Shown piece after piece: positions 52,962-64,000 of a stretch of DNA of 64,000 nt (position 1 is the first letter of the stretch; the number at the start of each line of letters is the position of its first letter). The stretch comes from Pseudacidovorax sp. RU35E. GTDB lineage: Bacteria > Pseudomonadota > Gammaproteobacteria > Burkholderiales > Burkholderiaceae_C. The stretch covers positions 124,001 to 188,000 of the forward strand of contig NZ_FTMY01000006.1 in assembly GCF_900156165.1 (NCBI RefSeq), written 5' to 3'. A program made the translations under genes and the position numbers. Below the pieces are notes generated by a model. The model was not told where the DNA came from. It saw nothing but the letters and a program-made list of their open reading frames with translations, and searched no databases.

Positions 52962-54958
52962 GGTGGTCTTCTCCCTTCCTCGATGGCCCGCGCGAGTTGC
53001 TCGGCGGTGAATGGCTTGGCGATCACGGGCACGCCGGCCGGCCGGGCGATGGCCTCGGGCGCGTGACCGCTCATCAGTACGACGGCCGGTGCCGGCCCGG
53101 TGTCCGACGCCGGCAGGGCGCAGGCGGCGGTGGCCACGGCGACGCCGTCGACCGGGCCATGCATCTGCACGTCCGACAGCACCAGCGCCAGACCCGGCAT
53201 GTGGGCCAGCAGTTGCAGCGCCTCGGCACCGCTTTCGGCCTCCAGCACCGAGTAGCCCAGCTCCAGCAGACTGCGGCGGATCACGCGACGCACCTGCGCG
53301 TCGTCGTCGGCCAGCAGCGCCAGGCCCTGCGATGCTGGCGCTGCGGCCTGGCCCGGGGGCAGTTCGTCGGCTGCAGGCAGGGGCGCCTCCGCCGCGGGCA
53401 GCCACAGCGTGACGGTGGTGCCCTGCCCTGGCGCGCTGCGCAGGTCGATGGCGCCGCCCGACTGCCGGATGAAGCCATAGACCACCGCCATGCCCAGGCC
53501 CGTGCCGCTGCCCGGTGGCTTGGTGGTGAAGAAGGGCTCGAACACGCGGGCGAGCGTGTCGGCGTCCATGCCGCAGCCATCGTCCTGCACCTCGATGCAC
53601 ACGCAGTCGCCGGCCGACATCTGCAGTGGCGCGGCCCGGGCGGCGTCGAGCCGTGCCGCATGGGCGCGCAGCACGATGCGTCCGAGCGGCCCGGTGGCGT
53701 CGCGCGCGTTCAGGATCAGGTTGACCAGCGCCTGTTCGAGCAAGGTGGCGTCGATCCAGGTCCACAGCGCCGACCGGCCGGCATCCACCTCCAGCGCCAG
53801 CGTGTCGGGCAGCGCGCGCCTCACCAGACGGGCCACCGTCTCGATGAGCGCGCCCACATGCACCGACGCCGCCTGCAGCGGCTGCCTGCGCGCGAAGCTC
53901 AGCAGCGCGCGCACCAGCTCGGCCCCACGCCGGGCGGCGTCCAGGGCAGGCTGGGCGAATTCGCGCATCGCCTCGTCGGCGCCACGGCGCAGCATGGCGT
54001 CGAGGTTGCCGATCACCACCGTGAGGATGTTGTTGAAGTCGTGCGCCAGGCCGCCGGTGAGGTGGCCGAGCGATTCCAGCTTCTGCGCCCGCGCCACCAG
54101 TTCCTGCGCGCGGCGCTGCTCGGTGATGTCGAAGGTGAGCTCGAAGCAGCCCGCCACCCGGCCATCCGCCGCACGCTCGGGCGCGAGCGAGGTGCGCACG
54201 GTGCGGGTCTGGCCGTCCTGCGTGCGCAGGTCGTAGGCGAAGCTCTGCGGCTCACCGGCCAGGGCGCGCATGACATGCGGCCTGACATGCGCGTAGACCG
54301 CCTCGCCCAGGAAGCGGCGCGCGCTCACGCCCTCGGGCCGCGCGGTGTCGACGCCGAACCAGTCGGCATAGCCGCGGTTGAGGTAGCGGTAGACGCGACC
54401 GTCATCGAAGTACGCCACTAGCGCCGGGATGGAGTCCATCACCAGCCGCACGCGCTGCTCGCTGCGCTGCAGCTCGGCGGTGCGTGCGGCCACGCGGCTT
54501 TCGAGTTCGGCGTTCTGGCGCCGGATGGTGGCCTCCGCGCGGTGGCGCTCGGTCACGTCGGAATACAGCGTGACGAAGCCCAGGCCCGGCACCGGCTGGC
54601 CGCGGATGCGCAGCACGCGGCCGTCGGGCCGGACACGCTCGACGTCGTGCGGCTCGAAGCGCCGGGCCAGCGCCATGCGTTCTTCCACCAGCTGTCGGGG
54701 CTCGCCCGCGCCGTAGTCGCCGCGGCGGGCGTTGAACTCCATGAAGTCGCGGAAGGGCGCACCCAGCCATACCAGTTCGGGCGGAAAGTCCAGGAGGCGC
54801 AGGTAGGCCTTGTTCCACGCCACCAGCCGCAGCTCGGCATCGAAGATGGAGATGCCGTCGTCCAGCATGTCCAGGCCGGTCTGCAGCGTGACGTAGCGCT
54901 GCAGGGAGGCAGGGCCGCCGCCGTCGTCGGCTGCAGCAGGGCTGCAAACATTCGTCAT
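52958..54958 (-). CDS. Hybrid sensor histidine kinase with PAS domains and a receiver
   Basis: 666-residue soluble kinase. Order: PAS-7 domain (about 25-145; LDMLDDGISIFDAELRLVAW), short coiled coil, second PAS (about 165-290), HisKA with phosphorylated His306 in AHDFNNIL, HATPase with the N-box NLILNARDATG, DDGCGMD and GSGTGLGMAVVYG, and a C-terminal receiver with LSDVQMHGP. No membrane segment, so it senses an internal signal. PAS-7 hybrid kinases of the NahK/ErcS' type are often cytoplasmic. Cotranscribed with the OmpR-type regulator and divergent from the acyl-CoA synthetase gene. Confidence 0.92.
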   Translation of the reverse strand: MTNVCSPAAADDGGGPASLQRYVTLQTGLDMLDDGISIFDAELRLVAWNKAYLRLLDFPPELVWLGAPFRDFMEFNARRGDYGAGEPRQLVEERMALARRFEPHDVERVRPDGRVLRIRGQPVPGLGFVTLYSDVTERHRAEATIRRQNAELESRVAARTAELQRSEQRVRLVMDSIPALVAYFDDGRVYRYLNRGYADWFGVDTARPEGVSARRFLGEAVYAHVRPHVMRALAGEPQSFAYDLRTQDGQTRTVRTSLAPERAADGRVAGCFELTFDITEQRRAQELVARAQKLESLGHLTGGLAHDFNNILTVVIGNLDAMLRRGADEAMREFAQPALDAARRGAELVRALLSFARRQPLQAASVHVGALIETVARLVRRALPDTLALEVDAGRSALWTWIDATLLEQALVNLILNARDATGPLGRIVLRAHAARLDAARAAPLQMSAGDCVCIEVQDDGCGMDADTLARVFEPFFTTKPPGSGTGLGMAVVYGFIRQSGGAIDLRSAPGQGTTVTLWLPAAEAPLPAADELPPGQAAAPASQGLALLADDDAQVRRVIRRSLLELGYSVLEAESGAEALQLLAHMPGLALVLSDVQMHGPVDGVAVATAACALPASDTGPAPAVVLMSGHAPEAIARPAGVPVIAKPFTAEQLARAIEEGRRPP

Positions 54959-54961
54959 ATT
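54944..54961. promoter_or_regulatory. 18-nt motif at the kinase start, upstream of the acyl-CoA synthetase
   Basis: GCAAACATTCGTCATATT covers the kinase start codon and lies 124-141 nt ahead of the divergent synthetase start. It is 16/18 identical to the motif upstream of the actP operon. A candidate site linking the two promoters. Confidence 0.48.
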
Positions 54962-55084
54962 CGGCGGCGTCTCCTGCAATCTTCGGGGTTCATGCTTGCG
55001 GCGGCGGAGTCTGCGGCACGTAGCTGACCCCAAGCCGACAACCGACCGCCGTCGAACGATGGCACGACTGCGCAGGAGACAAGC

Positions 55085-56728
55085 TTGACGCACATCAATC
55101 CTTACGACCTCGGCCTGGACCGCAACGCGGCCAATTTCGTGGCGCTGACGCCGCTGTCCTTCCTGGCGCGGGCCGCGCATGTGTTTCCGCAGCGCACCGC
55201 GCTCATCTATGGCGAGCTGCGCCAGAGCTGGGCCACCACCTACGAGCGCTGCCGGCGCCTGGCCAGCGCCCTCGCCCAGCGGGGCGTGGGCCCCGGCGAC
55301 ACGGTGGCCTGCATGCTGCCCAACGTGCCCGCCATGTACGAGGCCCACTTCGGCGTACCGATGACGGGCGCGGTGCTCAACACGCTCAACACCCGGCTCG
55401 ACGCGCAGGCCATCGCCTTCATGCTCCAGCATGGCGAGGCCAAGGTGCTGCTGGTCGACCGCGAGTACGCCGGCGTGATGGCGCAGGCACTGAGCGCCCT
55501 GGGCCCGCACCGGCCGCTGGTGATCGAGGTGGAGGACGAGACGGCACCGCCCGGCGCCCGGCTGGGCGAGATCGGCTACGAGGCTTTGCTCGCCAACGGC
55601 GACCCCGCCTTCGACTGGCAGCCGCCTTCCGACGAATGGAACGCCATCGCCCTCAACTACACGAGCGGCACCACCGGCAATCCCAAGGGCGTGGTCACCC
55701 ACCACCGCGGCGCCTACCTCAACGCCGCCAGCAACGCCCTGGCCTGGAACCTGCCCCAGGGCGCGGTGTACCTGTGGACCCTGCCGATGTTCCACTGCAA
55801 CGGCTGGTGCTTTCCGTGGACCACGGCGCTGATGGCCTGCACCAGCGTGTGCCTGCGGCGCGTCGATCCGGCCGTGATCTACGGCCTGATCCGCGAGCAC
55901 CGCATCACGCACCTGTGCGGCGCGCCCATCGTCTACAGCCTGCTGATCGCTGCGCCCGCCGCGCTGCGTGCGGGCATCGACCACCCGGTCCAGGGCCTGG
56001 TGGCCGGCGCGGCGCCGCCGGCCGCGGTGATCGAAGGCTGCGAGGCCGCCGGCATCGCCATCACCCATGTCTACGGCCTGACCGAGGTCTACGGCCCCTC
56101 GGCCGTGTGCGCGCAGAAGCCCGAGTGGGCGCAGCTGCCGCCGGTCGAGCGCGCGCGGCTCAACGGCCGCCAGGGCGTGCCCTATCCGCTGCAGGAGGCG
56201 GTGACGGTACTCGACCCCACGACGCTGCAGCCCGTGCCGGCCGACGGCGAGACGGTGGGCGAGATCTTCTTCCGCGGCAATGCGGTGATGAAGGGCTACC
56301 TCAAGAACCCACGCGCCACCGAGGAGGCCTTTGCCGGCGGCTGGTTCCACACCGGCGACCTGGGCGTGCTGCATCCCGACGGCTACGTGAAGATCACCGA
56401 CCGCAGCAAGGACGTGATCATCTCGGGTGGCGAGAACATCTCCTCCATCGAGGTGGAGGACGCGCTGCACCACCACCCCGCCGTGCTGACCGCCGCCGTG
56501 GTGGCGATGCCCGATGCCAAGTGGGGCGAGGTGCCCTGCGCCTTCGTCGAGCTCAAGCCCGGCATGGCGGTGGACGAGGCCACGCTGCTGGCGTTTTGCC
56601 AGCCGCTGCTGGCCCGCTTCAAGATGCCCAAGCGGATCGTCTTCGGCGAGCTGCCCAAGACCTCCACCGGCAAGACCCAGAAGTTCGTGCTGCGCGAGCG
56701 GGTGCAGTCCGCCCGCGCCATCGAGTGA
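55085..56728 (+). CDS. Acyl-CoA synthetase (AMP-forming), medium-chain/propionate-like
   Basis: 547-residue ANL-superfamily ligase. Motifs: P-loop [54 protein letters not shown] and the catalytic C-terminal [11 protein letters not shown] lysine. The HNRG-type short N-terminus and the [11 protein letters not shown] stretch place it with plant-AAE/DmdB-like acyl-CoA ligases rather than Acs. The start is TTG at 55085 after an AGGAGACAAG site; no ATG fits better. It lies 26 nt upstream of acs and divergent from the kinase. Confidence 0.92.
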   Translation: MTHINPYDLGLDRNAANFVALTPLSFLARAAHVFPQRTALIYGELRQSWATTYERCRRLASALAQRGVGPGDTVACMLPNVPAMYEAHFGVPMTGAVLNTLNTRLDAQAIAFMLQHGEAKVLLVDREYAGVMAQALSALGPHRPLVIEVEDETAPPGARLGEIGYEALLANGDPAFDWQPPSDEWNAIALNYTSGTTGNPKGVVTHHRGAYLNAASNALAWNLPQGAVYLWTLPMFHCNGWCFPWTTALMACTSVCLRRVDPAVIYGLIREHRITHLCGAPIVYSLLIAAPAALRAGIDHPVQGLVAGAAPPAAVIEGCEAAGIAITHVYGLTEVYGPSAVCAQKPEWAQLPPVERARLNGRQGVPYPLQEAVTVLDPTTLQPVPADGETVGEIFFRGNAVMKGYLKNPRATEEAFAGGWFHTGDLGVLHPDGYVKITDRSKDVIISGGENISSIEVEDALHHHPAVLTAAVVAMPDAKWGEVPCAFVELKPGMAVDEATLLAFCQPLLARFKMPKRIVFGELPKTSTGKTQKFVLRERVQSARAIE

Positions 56729-56753
56729 TGCCCCTTCCTTCACGGAGACGACC

Positions 56754-58721
<1,968 letters not shown>

Positions 58722-58800
58722 GGGATGCGGGGTCCTGGGCATCGGTGGCTTGTCCCGGTGACGCATGCCTAGGGCGATTGCTTCGGTTGGATCACGGATC

Positions 58801-58845
58801 GCTCGGATCGCTCGGGTCGCTCGGGTCGCTCGGGTCGCTCGGGTC
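58801..58845. repeat. 9-bp tandem repeat beside element copy 2
   Basis: Five units of GCTCGG(A/G)TC in tandem, ending 15 nt before the left arm of element copy 2. Confidence 0.95.
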
Positions 58846-58860
58846 TTGTGGGGCGCCCGC

Positions 58861-59490
58861 GGATCACAGGTCGCACTGGCCGTCGGGACGGTAACCCGGC
58901 AGAGGACGCCGGCATGCGCGCTCCCGGTGCACGCTCGCGCTGACCGGCTTGCCTCACCAGATGCGTGCTCGCTCTCCACCGACGCGCCTTGCGCACTGCA
59001 CGGCGCCGCGAATGGCACCTCCGCGCGCACACCGTCATCCTCCGCCTCGACGCTGCGCCTGAACTGCCGAGTTCGGCCGTCCAGGCCCTAACTCCGTTCG
59101 CCCTGAGCCTGTCGAAGGGCAGAGCGGCGCGCAGCGCAAAGGCGGGCCGTCCTCGCCCGCCTCAGTTCAACCTTGACGGGCGAGGCTTCGACAGGCTCAG
59201 CCCGAACGGTCTGGGGTTGATTGGCCCGCATTGCCGCATGACTCCATGACTCAAGGGCCCCACGGCCCCGCGAACTGAAAAGGGGAGGGCTCGAGCGCAG
59301 CGTACAGGCGGAGGATGCCGGTGTGCGTGCGGAGGTGCCATTCGCGGCGCCGTGCAGTGCGCAAGGCGCGTCGGTGGAGAGCGAGCACCCTTCATGCGCA
59401 ACAAGCCGGTCAGCGCGAGCGTGCACCGGGAGCACGCATGCCGGTGTCCTCTGCCGGGTTACCGTTCCAGCCGCCAGTGCGACCTGTCAC
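58861..59490. repeat. Composite repeat element, copy 2 (inverted relative to copy 1)
   Basis: About 630 bp bounded by inverted arms 58861-59058 and 59295-59490, with the REP-like pair 59094-59209 between. Outer ends share TCACAGGTCGCACTGGC and ACGGTAACCCGGCAGAGG. Outside the arms, the left interior matches the right interior of copy 1 (including GGCAGAGCGGCGCG after the REP arm), and vice versa, showing an inverted copy of the same element. It lies between the converging acs and LysR genes. No gene in it is credible. Confidence 0.9.
59094..59209. repeat. REP-like inverted pair inside element copy 2
   Basis: Arms 59094-59117 and 59186-59209 with core GAGCCTGTCGAAG and complement CTTCGACAGGCTC, separated by 68 nt. 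The arm order (GTTCGCCCTGAG left, CAGCCCGAAC right) is the reverse of copy 1, consistent with inversion. Confidence 0.92.
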
Positions 59491-59551
59491 CGCAAACGCC
59501 CGATAAGACCGGTGTGCCCTCATAAGAGGCCACGGCAGTCACACCACATAG

Positions 59552-60451
59552 TCATCGCCGCGCCGGCACCACCGCCACCAACTGCTCGCGCAACCACCGA
59601 TGGGCCGCGTCCTGCTGGTGCCGCAGGTGCCACACCATGTACATCGGCAACGGCGGACAGGCGACCGGCACCGCGACACTGGCGAACTCGCGCATCAGGC
59701 CCTCGCCCAGCAGCCCCGGCACCGTCGCCAGCAAGGGCGTGCCGCGCAGGAAGGCCGGCAGGCCCGCAAAGCCCGGCACCGTCACCACGAAATGCCGCTC
59801 GATGCCGCGCGCCGCCAGCGCCTCGTCCAGCGCCATGCGCCGCTGCGGCGGATAGACCACCGTGGCATGGTCGGCAGCGAGCCACTCGCGGCGCGTGGTC
59901 GGCGCCTCGCGCACGGCCGCGTCGTAGAACACACGCCAGCGGTCCTCGAACAGGCGCTTCTGCACGATGTCGCTGCCCTCCGGCGGACGCGGGCTGACCA
60001 CCAGCTGGCACTGGCCGCTGCGCAGCATCTCGGCCGTGGGCACGTCCGAGGGCAGCACCCGCAGCACCAGCCCCGGCGCCTGCGCCCGCAACCGCGCGGC
60101 CAGCGGCACCAGCAGCACTTCGCGCTGGAAGTCGTTGGCCGCGATGGTGAGCACGCCGCGCCAGGCGGCCGGATCGAAGCGGGCATGCCGCGCAAAGGCC
60201 TGCAACTGCGCCAGCAGCTCACGGGCCTGCGGTGCCAGGGCCTGCGCATGGGCAGTGGGCACGATGCCGCGGCCCGACTTGACGAAGAGCGGGTCGCCCG
60301 TGATGGCGCGCAGCTTGTCCAGCAGGTGGCTCACGGCCGACTGGGTAACACCCAGACGCTGCGCCGCCCCGGTGATGGAGCCCGTCTCCACCACGGCCAC
60401 CAGCAGGCGCAGCAGCCGCGCGTCCAGATCAGACCAATCGAAATCGCTCAT
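59552..60451 (-). CDS. LysR family transcriptional regulator
   Basis: 299-residue LysR regulator: helix-turn-helix at about 10-70 (VETGSITGAAQRLGVTQSAVSHLLDKLRAITGDPLF in pieces) and a periplasmic-binding-like effector domain. Divergent from ligAB with a 90-nt gap, so it most likely controls protocatechuate 4,5-cleavage in response to an aromatic acid. ATG 60451 was chosen; MHCM 9 nt upstream is the alternative. Confidence 0.9.
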   Translation of the reverse strand: MSDFDWSDLDARLLRLLVAVVETGSITGAAQRLGVTQSAVSHLLDKLRAITGDPLFVKSGRGIVPTAHAQALAPQARELLAQLQAFARHARFDPAAWRGVLTIAANDFQREVLLVPLAARLRAQAPGLVLRVLPSDVPTAEMLRSGQCQLVVSPRPPEGSDIVQKRLFEDRWRVFYDAAVREAPTTRREWLAADHATVVYPPQRRMALDEALAARGIERHFVVTVPGFAGLPAFLRGTPLLATVPGLLGEGLMREFASVAVPVACPPLPMYMVWHLRHQQDAAHRWLREQLVAVVPARR

Positions 60452-60541
60452 GCAATGCATGATGATCCATCGGTTTATCTTTGGCAATGACGGGCGAATA
60501 CTGGCGGCCTTCCACCACCACGGGATCGACGAGGAGACCGC

Positions 60542-60898
60542 ATGACCAGCCCCACGCCAGCCACTCCCATCGAGGGCACCACCCTGTTCGACGGCGATCA
60601 GGCCCGCAAGGGCTATGCGCTCAATAAGATGTGCTTCTCCTTCAATGAGGAAGCCAACCGGCAGGCCTTCCTGGCCGACGAGGAGGCCTACATGCGCCGC
60701 TACGACCTCGATGCCGAGCAGGCGGCGGCCATCCGCGCGCGCGATGTGCTGCAGCTCATCGCGGCGGGCGGCAATGCCTACTACCTGGCCAAGTTCGCGG
60801 GCATCTTCAAGCTGGACATGCAGGACATCGGCGCCCAGCAGACGGGCCTGTCCAAGGACGAATTCAAGGCCCGGCTCGTCGCGGCCAACTTCCAGTAG
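60542..60898 (+). CDS. ligA: Protocatechuate 4,5-dioxygenase alpha subunit
   Basis: 118-residue small subunit of the class III extradiol dioxygenase LigAB (PmdA). The GYALNKMCFSFNEEANRQAF stretch and the LIAAGGNAYYLAKFAGI helix that caps the active site are characteristic. It is followed after 19 nt by the beta subunit. The downstream ring-cleavage pathway genes (ligC, I, J, K or pmd equivalents) are not in this window. Confidence 0.92.
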   Translation: MTSPTPATPIEGTTLFDGDQARKGYALNKMCFSFNEEANRQAFLADEEAYMRRYDLDAEQAAAIRARDVLQLIAAGGNAYYLAKFAGIFKLDMQDIGAQQTGLSKDEFKARLVAANFQ

Positions 60899-60917
60899 CC
60901 CGACCCGGAGACACCCC

Positions 60918-61763
60918 ATGGCCAAGATCATCGGCGGCATCGGCACCTCGCACATTCCCGCCATCGGCAAGGCGATCCATGAAGGCCTACAGGCCGAGCC
61001 GTACTGGAAGCCCTTCTTCGACGGCTATCCGCCCGTGCACGACTGGCTGGCGACGGCCCGGCCCGACGTGGTGGTCCTGTTCTACAACGACCACGGCCTC
61101 AACTTCTTCCTCGACAAGATGCCGACCTTTGCCGTGGGCGCGGCGGCACAGTACGCCTCGGCCGACGAAGGCTGGGGCATTCCGGCGCAGCCGCCGGTGG
61201 GCGGCGAGCCGGCGCTGTCGTGGCAGCTGATCGACACGCTGGTCGAGCGCGAGTTCGACATCGTCAGCTGCCAGGAAATGCTGGTGGACCATGCCTGCAC
61301 GCTGCCGCTCAAGCTGCTGTGGCCGCAAGGCGACTGGCCGGTGACGATCGTGCCGGTGTGCATCAACACGGTGCAGTTCCCGCTGCCAAAGGCCAGCCGC
61401 GTCTATGCGCTGGGCAAGGCCGTCGGCGAAGCCGTGGCGGCCTGGGGCGAGGACCGGCGCGTGCTCTTCGTCGCCTCGGGCGGGCTGTCGCACCAGCTCG
61501 ACGGCACGCGCGCCGGCCACATCAACAAGCGCTTCGACCTGCAGTTCATGGACAGCCTGCTCACCAACCCGGAGTGGGCCACGCAGTTCTCCGTGCACGA
61601 GATCGTCGAGAAAGCCGGCACCCAGGGGGTGGAACTGCTCATGTGGCTGGCCATGCGCGCGGCGCTCACCGCCGCGGGCCCGTCGGTGCGCAAGGTGCAC
61701 GCCAACTATCACCTGCCGATCTCGAACACGGCGACAGCATTGATGGCGCTGGAGACTGCCTAA
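60918..61763 (+). CDS. ligB: Protocatechuate 4,5-dioxygenase beta subunit
   Basis: 281-residue catalytic subunit that opens protocatechuate between C4 and C5. Iron ligands correspond to His12 (GTSHIP), His59 (NDHGLNFF) and Glu239; the catalytic His192 is in SGGLSHQ. All match the positions known for Sphingobium LigB (12, 61, 242, 195) within a few residues. Gallate or methylgallate as substrate is possible, but the separate small alpha subunit favours protocatechuate. Ends at a terminator. Confidence 0.94.
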   Translation: MAKIIGGIGTSHIPAIGKAIHEGLQAEPYWKPFFDGYPPVHDWLATARPDVVVLFYNDHGLNFFLDKMPTFAVGAAAQYASADEGWGIPAQPPVGGEPALSWQLIDTLVEREFDIVSCQEMLVDHACTLPLKLLWPQGDWPVTIVPVCINTVQFPLPKASRVYALGKAVGEAVAAWGEDRRVLFVASGGLSHQLDGTRAGHINKRFDLQFMDSLLTNPEWATQFSVHEIVEKAGTQGVELLMWLAMRAALTAAGPSVRKVHANYHLPISNTATALMALETA

Positions 61764-61810
61764 ACACACGGCCCGGCGATGAGGGCTGAGAAGCTAGGCG
61801 CCCCATCAAC

Positions 61811-61846
61811 AAAGGCCTGCGGGCATTCGCCTCGCAGGCCTTTTTT
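61811..61846. terminator. Two-way terminator between ligB and the cytochrome gene
   Basis: 11-bp stem AAAGGCCTGCG/CGCAGGCCTTT (61811-61821 with 61833-61843) with an 11-nt loop and TTTTTT at the right. It sits 47 nt after the ligB stop and 20 nt after the cytochrome stop on the other strand. Confidence 0.92.
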
Positions 61847-61865
61847 GTGTTCGGATCGGCAGCGC

Positions 61866-62549
61866 CTACTTGCTGGCGGTGCGGTGCAGCTCGGACTCGG
61901 GCACCGTCTTGAGCTCGCCGGGCAGCGAAGCGATGTACTGGGCCAGTTGCTTGAGTTCGGCGTTGCTGTAGGGCTTGACCTGGGTGCTCATCACCGCGTT
62001 GGAGCGGCCGACCATCGGATGGCTGGTCTTGTAGGCCTTGAGCGCCACGAAGAGGTAGTCGCCGTACTGGCCGGCCAGCTTGGGCACGGTGGCGTCGTTG
62101 GGGGAGTTGAAGTTGGCGCCGTGGCACTTGGTGCAGCTGTTCTCGGCGTTGCGGGCGATCAGGGCCTGGACCTTGTCGCTGGGTGCCTTGGCGGTGACGG
62201 GCGGGGCCGCACCGTCGTTCAGGCCCAGCGCCGAGTAATAGGCGGCCAGGTCGGCGATGTCCTGCTCGGTCAGGGTGTCTGCGATGGCGCGCATGGTGGG
62301 ATGCTTGCGGTCGCCGCCCTTGTAGGCGGTGAGCGCCGCCGTGATGTAGCCGGCGCTCTGGCCCGCGATCTTGGGCACCTTGTGCACTTCGGGGAAGCTG
62401 GCCTGGTAGCCCACGATGCCGTGGCAGCCCACGCACATGGCCACCTTCTTGGCGCCGTTGTCGGCATTGCCCGTCACCTTTTGCGCAGAGGCCACGCTGG
62501 TCACGCAAGCGACAGCAAGGGCAAACATCGTGGTCAACAGCTTGTTCAT
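61866..62549 (-). CDS. Dihaem cytochrome c4-like protein
   Basis: 227-residue periplasmic electron carrier with a signal peptide (MNKLLTTMFALAVACVTSVASA). Two haem-binding motifs: C39-V-G-C42-H43 and C139-T-K-C142-H143, giving two similar cytochrome domains of about 100 residues each, as in cytochrome c4. Probably delivers electrons to a terminal oxidase. Start ATG 62549 was chosen for the signal peptide; divergent from the MoxR gene. Confidence 0.93.
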   Translation of the reverse strand: MNKLLTTMFALAVACVTSVASAQKVTGNADNGAKKVAMCVGCHGIVGYQASFPEVHKVPKIAGQSAGYITAALTAYKGGDRKHPTMRAIADTLTEQDIADLAAYYSALGLNDGAAPPVTAKAPSDKVQALIARNAENSCTKCHGANFNSPNDATVPKLAGQYGDYLFVALKAYKTSHPMVGRSNAVMSTQVKPYSNAELKQLAQYIASLPGELKTVPESELHRTASK

Positions 62550-62691
62550 TTTGCGCGCAAAATCTCGTGAGGACTTGGGGGATCGGCGGGCGATTATAGG
62601 AAGCCGACCCTTGCGCCGACCCGCTGGAAAGCCCTGATCGCACGTGCATCGGGCGCACCTCCCTCCCCGCTCTTCCCACTGCAAGCCATCC

Positions 62692-63534
<843 letters not shown>

Positions 63535-63579
63535 GCCGTCGCCGCACGTCCACGCCCCTCCTGATCGCGCCAAGCTGCC

Positions 63580-64000
63580 ATGGCCTTCGTCGAACCCGTT
63601 GAAATGAGCGAACGCGGCGTGCGCCTGGTGCCGCTCACGTCTGCCCACGAGGCGGGCTTGGCCGCGGCCGCCGCCGACGGACAACTGTGGAACATCCGCG
63701 TGACCTCGGTGCCGGAGCCGGAGAACACCGCCACCTACATCGCCCAGGCGCTGAAGATGCGTGAAGACGGCAACCGCCTGGCCTTCGCGGTGCTCGACGA
63801 GGCCAGCGGCACGGTGCTGGGCACCACCAGCTATCACGACATCGTGCCGGCCATCCGCCGGGTGGAGATCGGCTACACGTGGTACGCGCAGCGCGTGCAG
63901 CGCACGCACGTCAACACCACCTGCAAGCTGATGCTGCTGCGCCACGCCTTCGAGACGCTGCAGTGCCACGTGGTGGGCTGGCGCACCGACAACTTCAACT
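63580..64000 (+). CDS. GNAT family N-acetyltransferase, C-terminus off the right edge
   Basis: 140 residues are visible of a GNAT protein in the RimJ/RimL-like branch. It opens MAFVEPVEMSERGVRLVPLT, has RLAFAVLDEASGTVLGTTSY, then IGYTWYAQRVQRTHVNTTCK, where the acetyl-CoA-binding loop (QRxxVN) sits, and LRHAFETLQCHVVGWRTDNFN. It follows the MoxR gene by 45 nt on the same strand. Acceptor unknown. Confidence 0.85.
   Translation, partial: MAFVEPVEMSERGVRLVPLTSAHEAGLAAAAADGQLWNIRVTSVPEPENTATYIAQALKMREDGNRLAFAVLDEASGTVLGTTSYHDIVPAIRRVEIGYTWYAQRVQRTHVNTTCKLMLLRHAFETLQCHVVGWRTDNFN

Overview
The window is GC-rich DNA packed with genes from a betaproteobacterium. The gene content points to Burkholderiales, most likely Comamonadaceae (Variovorax/Xylophilus/Acidovorax-like). 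The pointers are hemC-hemD-hemX-hemY in a row, rne back-to-back with rluC, three tripartite-tricarboxylate (Bug-type) binding proteins, an extradiol LigAB dioxygenase, and GC-rich codon use throughout. No rRNA, tRNA, phage, transposase or CRISPR array was seen. The backbone looks chromosomal.

Layout. 1-14 kb is core: a minus-strand row rluC > HAD phosphatase > Rieske protein > sppA (cut by the left edge), rne with a long leader, a strong two-way terminator, the haem operon hemC-D-X-Y, and ppc. 14-18.5 kb holds a VapBC-type toxin-antitoxin pair and the glyoxylate route gcl-hyi-glxR; maeB follows. 21-24 kb is a complete SsuABC/TauABC-like importer. 24-28.9 kb is a small regulatory district: a TetR regulator, a PLD-family lipoprotein and a SnoaL-like protein that share an operator-promoter design, then an ArsR/SRPBCC pair, a GFA-like protein and an OsmC-like protein. 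29.2-30.8 kb encodes two exported proteins (DUF2272 and NlpC/P60) behind a 7-bp tandem repeat.

30.8-38.2 kb is a six-gene minus-strand catabolic operon (IlvD/Edd dehydratase, RraA-like protein, three Bug receptors, D-2-hydroxyacid dehydrogenase) divergent from a GntR/FCD regulator, with a perfect 16-bp palindrome between them. 38.3-44 kb holds two 2-oxoglutarate/Fe(II)-type oxygenases flanking an orphan SsuA-like receptor, a nucleobase deaminase and an isolated ureD. Two MFS transporters, a PhoD-type phosphatase and an acetate module follow: actP and its DUF485 partner, a hybrid kinase with a response regulator, an acyl-CoA synthetase, and acs. The right end has a LysR regulator divergent from ligAB, a cytochrome c4-like protein, a MoxR ATPase and a GNAT acetyltransferase cut by the right edge.

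The most unusual feature is a composite repeat of about 0.6-0.7 kb, present twice in opposite orientation (46.1-46.8 and 58.9-59.5 kb). Each copy has terminal inverted arms of roughly 170-200 bp around a nested REP-like palindrome pair, and each lies between the 3' ends of converging genes. A lone REP-like pair at 38.3 kb is also 3'-to-3'. Several cis-element pairs seen by eye link genes into likely regulons: the TetR operator, an 18-nt motif joining the actP and kinase/acs promoters, and a 17-nt motif between the oxygenase and the orphan receptor. All functional assignments come from motifs and recalled family knowledge; nothing was searched against a database.
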